The notes under the pieces were generated by a model. That model saw only the letters and a program-made list of their open reading frames with translations. It searched no databases and had not been told where the DNA came from. From the NCBI GenBank assembly GCA_000727475.1, contig KL647294.1, positions 680,369-744,368 of the forward strand: a DNA stretch of 64,000 nt, given 5' to 3'. The position numbers were made by a program, and so were the translations under genes. Positions 58,301-64,000 of this stretch are shown here, piece after piece; the stretch's first letter is position 1; each line of letters starts with the position of its first letter. Source of the DNA: Sarcocystis neurona. Lineage: Eukaryota; Apicomplexa; Conoidasida; Eucoccidiorida; Sarcocystidae.

Positions 58301-61300
58301 ACGGCAGGACCGCCAACGCTGCTGCTGTCTCCTTCGTCTTCACTGTTTCTCAGCTTTTGACACAAACGCATGGAATTTCATGGAGACGCGCACAGAGAGA
58401 TACACGCGAAACAACGCCGCTCTTGTCTACACGGCCAGCGGCCTCTCTCTCTCTACACATAGGCTTATAGACAAACACATGTATTCGGCCACCAGTGCGA
58501 AGCGTTCCATTATGGTTGTATTTGCTGCTTCTTACCTCAGGAGTGGCTTGTTGCCGGACCCACTGGAGCGTGTACTCGACGTCGGCGGGAAGCGCATCGC
58601 TAACAAAAATCGGATATTGTTTCGTGAAAAACACCACTTTCTCGACCACGTCGTGCGCAATTAAAGTGCAGGCCAGCCACAAGTCGCTCAGCAGTTCACT
58701 TCCGGCGTTGTCCAAGAAGAAATAGGCAGTGGTTTTCCGTGGATGGACGGCTTTGCTTTCTTCCCGATCTGCTGTCACTGCGTTTCCTGCGTTACGAGGC
58801 ACAGAAAGTTCCGCAGCTCGCCTTTCTTGCGGTTGCCGTTGCTTTTCTTCTTCTCCCCGCCGCTGCCTCGATTTTTGCTCTCGCGATGCCACAATGTCTG
58901 CAAGAAACTGAGAAGTCTCGTCACAAAGGATATGGGAGGAATCTTCCGGGTCGACATCAGGCTTCGACGAACTTCGTGTGTCGTGATCTTCGGGGTCGGC
59001 CTCGCTGTCGACTGGCCACAAGCTTAGATCTGCTGCGTTCCCGTTCAAAGAAGCCAGCAGAGCACTGCGTAATTCCCTTTGCATCGTCGCGAGACACTGT
59101 TGTTCCTCTGCTTGCTCTGCTCTTGTTGCTTCTTCTTTTGCTGCTGAAAGACACCCGCCACCTCTTGCTCCCTTTGCTCCTTCTTCCCGTGCAGCTCCTG
59201 CTTCCTCTGCTAGAGTTCTCGCTGTCTCACTTTGCTTCTTGCTGCTGCTGCTGCTTTTGAGCATGCGCCTGGCAGCTTCCGCGTAGCCGAGCAGGAGGCC
59301 AGTAGACTCAGCGAGAGATCCCCTTTTCTGTTTCCCAAAGAAGTCGTATCCATTTTCGAAGTGGGAAAAAGCCTCGGCAATGCGCCGATAAAAATACAGC
59401 TCAGAAACTAGCCACGGAGCTGAAGCCCACGTCGCACCAGCAGGCACATCTTCTCGCTGCAACACAACGTCGTTCCAGTAGTGCAGATCTGCCAGTTCCA
59501 CTTCCGTGGGATAGCATCGCCATCCCTCACGACCCTGATGCTGTCGCTCAGAAATTTCGGAGTCTCTGCCATTCGTCAAGGCTGCTGTTTCTGTTCCCCC
59601 TTGTATCACTTCACGGGGTGGTAGTGCTCCGTTTGCTGATGCTGCTGCTGCAAGGGTAGAAGAGAGCCGGGGAGCAGTCACACCAGCCGCAGAGCAGGTC
59701 GAAGATGCTGTGCTGGACGGAAGAAGTTTACGCAGTGGTGTCGACAAAGACGCCCGCATTTCTCTGTCCAGTTCCTGTATTTTCTGTAGAGAACCTGGAT
59801 TGGCTTTAAAGTGCTCTGCATTTTCTTCGAATACCCTCTTCAGTATTTCTTCCCTCAAACGCCGGTGCACTGTGTCATATGCCTGGTGAAGGACAACAGA
59901 ATTTTACACGTCAAAACGAAAGAGAAAGGGACGTCCAGCACATTTGCTACTTTGAGTCTTCACGTAACGGAGGTGTGGTCTGTCACATAAGTTTTTCCGC
60001 CTCAGAAACAGCAAGCAGGACAGAAGGGTGCTCCTGCAGAGTGTGCGTCTCCGGGTGGTGTGCGGTATGCATAGTTTGGAGGAAATACGTACGCGGGGGG
60101 CATGTTTCATTTTTATCTCTCTCACTCTCGATCCGGAACGCCCCCAAGTGTATGTGCGTATACACACATATACTTATAACAATCGCTCCAAGCAGGTGGC
60201 GCTTCGTCCTTGGATCACATCGAGGCCAACCAGGTACACTGTGTGCTTTTGTCATCCCCTTTCCTATTTAGGCGAAGTGTAGACGCCGGCGCAGCCGTCA
60301 CAGGAGAGTAACTGTACGTCTCCTTCTCTCTGCAGCGTGTACAGTGCAGTGTGTAAAATGCCACCCGAAGACAGCAATTACCGAAAAAAGTTGGCAGGGG
60401 CGTAGAGATTCGTGTCTGTTTGTACAAGTGCAGGAGATATAAACTGCACGCTTAAGAAAGCCACTGTTCTTTACAAGGAATCCTGCACGCTGTTGAAGAC
60501 GCAGAGGAGTATGTCTTACAAATTAATAAGCAGAGGTCAGGCTGGTACAATCTGTAGACCTCCCGGAAGACAGGGGAGGTGCACACTTTGCGGTTTACGA
60601 AATAGTACAGATTTACGCCTTACAAGGGGGTGAACGTGTAATTCGAGCTGCACAGGAAGATGTTTTACGTGAAGACGACTGGTACATGAATATCGATTGG
60701 TGTGGTGTACGGGTTTTCGGGGGCGCACACGCCGGACGCCGAAACTGCGGGCGCTTACCCGCGTGTTTGTAAGTCATATACAAATCTGCAAAGGTACTCG
60801 GACGACATGTTTGCATCGATCACACTTTCATACGGAGCAAAGAATTAGAAGCTTAAAAACGTGGAATCAAGAGACGAGGGCCAGTGTGGCCTTCAAAAGA
60901 GAAATGTATATGTGTTCATGCTGCCGCAGTCTATACTACGATGCCACTTTATGGGGGCGGTACAGACACACCACGTGTTTGCCTGAATCGGCACTTCAGT
61001 AAACATTCACGAGCATTTCAGTTTACCAGAACGTTCTACATCGTCGCAATCAGGCAGCTGCACAACGAAACATGGGTGGTAGGGTGCCTGTAGATTGGAT
61101 TTTCAGGGCAGGGAGTCAAAACCATCTTTATTACCTTTCGCGCAGGGAGAAGAGCATAAGAGCAAGCTTTTGACTGCTGCACCGGGAGCGTGCAACTTCA
61201 GGCACACATTCATGTACCATGACCTCGGTCAGCTAATTTGAGTAACTGGCGAAATATCGAGACTGTGATAGCATCGCATTGTGTAACAAATTTGTGCACA

Positions 61301-61975
61301 GCAGTGTGAGGGGGGCTAATTGTGAGGTTAGGGGGTCAACGCTTGGTGTGTGCGACGTAAGTAATCTCAGCTTTTACGATTTGAGGCAATTCGGCCCGGC
61401 CTTTGGTTACTTTGTGGAACTGTCTTTTCGCACACTGTTACCGTCCCGCGAACTGACACGACATCAGCGTTCTGATTCTTGGTAGAACGCCCCTACAGCC
61501 GGTATTCTCGCAGAACGAGGTCGTCAAGCGCCCTACTTTGCACATTTACGTCGATTTCCAGACCGCATCCGTACGGTGCCAGTGCAAACCATATCGTATG
61601 TGCCTGGGCTGTGCAAATCAGATACGATATGCCTGTGTTTTACATTAGTAGAGTTTTATCTGTCCTTACCTTACACACCCACAGATTGGCGGCTCAACTG
61701 ACGCACACATATCGACATTACAATAAATCCGGTCCTGCCTAGCAAACGCGCCGCACCAGTCGATTCTTATACTCCTACTCAGTACGGGCTGGCCACAGAC
61801 TGGCGATGAAGCTTACCCATGTGCCTTTAGTGTTCGGGTAGACAGCGGCAGGTAGGGACTTGGTTTGTTCGGGGGTTCTTCCCCGATGCATGTCTTGCAG
61901 TCCCTCGTACTGTTTCATGGTATAGGCGTATTTTGAGCCGTCGGCGTGCCCGCGTAGTGTCGTTTGTATTGCCAT
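54690..61975 (-). CDS. ARMT1: ARMT1/DUF89 family damage-control phosphatase-like protein
   Basis: Member of the DUF89/ARMT1 family of metal-dependent sugar-phosphate phosphatases. Human ARMT1 was also reported as a glutamate carboxyl methyltransferase. Exons on -: 61975-61817, 59882-58536, 56366-56171, 54790-54690, all GT-AG with phases 0, 0, 1, giving 600 residues if translation stops at the TAA at 54692-54690. Motifs in order: YPNTKGTW-AYDTVHRRL across the exon 1/2 joint, APWLVSELYFYRRI (208-221), LNGNAADLSLW (332-342), FFLDNAG (Asp444, Asn445, metal site), FVSDAL (Asp482), WESYVKEGKW, KGDANYRR (558-565), GDRNW. The subfamily RTxK motif appears as RKLK. At KADIA the frame also meets a good donor (GC|GTAAGC), so a further exon encoding the usual last 30-40 residues may exist; I did not find it. 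Ala/Ser-, Glu/Lys- and Arg-rich inserts make it longer than human ARMT1. Confidence 0.88.
54791..56170. other. ARMT1 intron 3
   Basis: A 1,380-base phase-1 intron of the - strand gene (ATGG|GTAAGTCC to CGCAACGCAG|GTGATC). It contains the proposed last exon of the convergent + strand gene at 55255-55363 and alternating purine-pyrimidine DNA around 55020-55200. Confidence 0.8.
56367..58535. other. ARMT1 intron 2
   Basis: A 2,169-base phase-0 intron (CTGAG|GTAAGAAG to CATCCCCAG|CACCCG). The part from about 57560 to 58360 carries + strand exon-like ORFs. The remainder is repeats and AG-rich sequence. Confidence 0.85.
57560..58360 (+). CDS. possible nested + strand exons in ARMT1 intron 2
   Basis: Two + frames read like protein. 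One, about 57760-57976, includes KELSGEEVVAAFVHAVAAER. The other, about 58024-58360, starts near an acceptor CTTCTTCCAG and reads AFEVHAYEYITRQIIHRCWD, then ends with a Leu/Ser-rich stop at 58358-58360. No start codon or phase-consistent chain was found, and a 177-codon - strand ORF overlaps. The function is unknown. Confidence 0.22.
59883..61816. other. ARMT1 intron 1
   Basis: A 1,934-base phase-0 intron (ACATGG|GTAAGCTT to TTCACCAG|GCATATG). + strand ORFs at 60412-60633, 60697-61002 and 61279-61485 lie inside it without recognised content or splice support. Confidence 0.8.
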
Positions 61976-63440
61976 CGTGGAGACTGCGTACACGAGTAGG
62001 GGCGAGCATAAGCGCTTAGGAGGACACCAGCAACAAACACTCCGAAACTTGCGCGCTCTGCGGCATTGGTCGAGGAAGGGCGACACGGTGTTTGAAAGCA
62101 AAATCATCGAGAAGCCTAATTCGCAAAACTTCGCATACCAATATTTTCGTCTCAGTCGTTTAAATCCCGCGCCGGAGTGCAGATGTGTCGCCGTACGAAA
62201 AGAGAGCTACGCATCTGGGATCCGCCCCACCCTCCCTACAAATACAAACTCACACAAAAGCAGTAAATTGCGAGCCCCTTTCTTCTGACCTGCTGGTATT
62301 AGAAAAAATACGACGAGCTGTGCAGTCATGGACGCCACGGATTCGAGACCGTGCTGTCTGAAGAAAAGGAAGTGCCAGCTTGGGATTGCTGACTGCGTGG
62401 TTCTATTCAGCTGCATGTCATTTTGCTACAGTGCTGGCGACTTATAGATCCGGCTGCAAGACAAGAAGATACGGTGACGTCGCGCGAGCGCGGACGACAA
62501 AGCCCAGCCACTGTCGCTCGGTCCACTACGCTGCGCCACAGACCCCTTCCCTGCTGTAGCTGCTGCGACGTTGACGGCAGTTTTCGGAGTAAAGTAGCAG
62601 TGGCACAAAACATCGTGGTGGCACAGGTGGCAATTCTGCTGCAGTTGAGTTACAACTGCTACTAGATGGATCCGTGACTTTACCGCTGTCACGTGTAGTA
62701 TGAGTAACTACACACTGGCTGAGACAGTGCGTGCACGTAGCAACAGGACCCACAAGCCTACTGAACACAGTTTGAGCAGACAAGCGCTTCACCGATTTAC
62801 TTGCGTGTGACACGAACAAGAAACACATTCGTGATACACACTCCCAAGTACGTCGGATACGTACGTGCGTGTGTGTGTGCATGGGTAAGTGTGTATGCAC
62901 AGAGAGGTCACGGGGACGGTCACCCAACTCGTGCCCGTCAGAGAAGCAATAGACGAACTTACACACTTCACATCACCTGTACGCGAATCTGTATCTCTGC
63001 GTACGTTGTAAAGACTTTCATGTGCGCCTTTCAATACCTACGTTTGTGTTTGTACTCATCTACGCACACGACAGATGCATCCATAGACACGTATTAGTTG
63101 CGGGTACACTGCATTCACACATACATTGTTACGGGTACATAGAAGTAACTAGATATGCTCATGCCATTGCCCACCTACCCATATATGTGTGCATATTTAC
63201 ACCTTGACACGCACAAAAGTGTGTACAATGGGTTTAGTTAAGTAGGGACCCGTGTGCACATTCCCTGATGTACGTGTTCATCATACATTTATTAAGTACG
63301 TACATACGTATACCTATACATACGGATACACGTATATGCACATTTATATTCCATTCGGGGTAAGAACGCTGTTGCAGCGCTTAAACAGTCAAGAGATAAG
63401 GAGGAGACCTCGCTACACGGGTGCACTTGAGTTCATGTAA
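61976..63440. other. intergenic 5' of ARMT1
   Basis: No gene is seen. The ARMT1 promoter should lie in the first part. TACG/CA-rich sequence fills about 62820-63360. Confidence 0.4.
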
Positions 63441-63443
63441 GCA

Positions 63444-63858
63444 GTGTGCGCTGCGGCGCCGGTGCCCACTGTGGCTCATTTGCGACACGCCATGCCCTCC
63501 TGTTGCTGCGGCTGCTGTTGGCACTCCTGGTGTTTCTGTGGCGGCTGCTGTGCTGCACCTGCTGATGCTGTAATGCGTTTTTCTTCTTCCTACACTGCGC
63601 CCTCCTCCTCCTCCTGCCAGGACTCGCTCTCGCGGCTGCTGCGTGCGTGAAGCCAGAGGGTCATGTAAATCTGGCGGCGGTGCTGCTGGCATTGCCATTG
63701 GCGTTGCTGCTTCTGCTTTCCTATCTGTAATTGCTGCGACTGCTGACTTTTTGCAGCTGGCGCTGCTGTTGTGCCTGAGTTACGGGAGTGCTCTACTACT
63801 GTTGCTCCGTCGTCGACGAGCGCTGCCCCAATTCATGACCCTGCGTAGCTATCGCTAA
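63444..63858 (+). CDS. hydrophobic homopolymer-rich ORFs near window end
   Basis: CTG-type triplets keep several + frames open. The 63643-63858 frame reads GGAAGIAIGVAASAFLSVIA, then a Leu-rich stretch and a basic tail (LLLRRRRALPQFMTLRSYR), which resembles a membrane segment followed by a cytosolic end. A competing frame (about 63600-63732) is also Leu/Ala-rich. No ATG starts either, so a 5' exon would be required. The frame cannot be settled by eye. Confidence 0.2.
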
Positions 63859-64000
63859 TGCTGCTCCGGCCATAGGGCGAAGGCTCTTTTCGTCTGGGAT
63901 GAACGTGTGTAAAATATATTTCGACCGAGGCTGCACCCATCCACGTTTCGCCCGCGTGTCTTCATCTTTGTTTTCCATCCTCCGTATTGTGTTCTCGCTC

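Overview
The window looks like a nuclear chromosome segment of a coccidian apicomplexan, most likely Eimeria or a close relative such as Cyclospora. This rests on (i) CAG/CTG triplet runs that translate into homopolymeric Ala, Gln, Ser and Leu tracts; (ii) genes cut by GT-AG introns filled with CA/TA/TACG microsatellites; and (iii) conserved eukaryotic proteins swollen by low-complexity inserts. No rRNA, CRISPR array, operon or prokaryotic signal is seen, and I could not confirm any tRNA.

Two genes are recognised firmly. A PRP4-type spliceosomal kinase (PRPF4B family) lies on the + strand in four phase-consistent exons between about 19.65 and 28.53 kb. Its first exon encodes an Arg/Ser-, Ala- and Gln-rich tail and the rest encode the kinase domain. 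An ARMT1/DUF89 family protein lies on the - strand, from the start codon at 61975 down to about 54.69 kb, also in four phase-consistent exons.

The rest of the + strand carries exon-like ORFs that I do not recognise. Several join in matching splice phase: a two-exon homopolymer-rich gene at 1.1-2.1 kb, another at 7.9-8.8 kb, a multi-exon gene just downstream of PRP4K (29.5-32.65 kb), a small acidic protein (34.0-35.5 kb), and a multi-exon gene at 49.6-55.36 kb. The last of these converges on ARMT1, and the terminal exons of the two genes interleave. A cluster of homopolymer-rich ORFs fills 12.5-17.1 kb. The 35.5-44.5 kb stretch is gene-poor, with diverged tandem repeats and short stretches that faintly recall retroelement proteins.

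The remaining sequence is intergenic or intronic, much of it alternating purine-pyrimidine DNA. Most long ORFs here are frame or strand shadows of triplet repeats. All models were built by eye from splice phase and residue motifs, so every unrecognised gene should be treated as a hypothesis.
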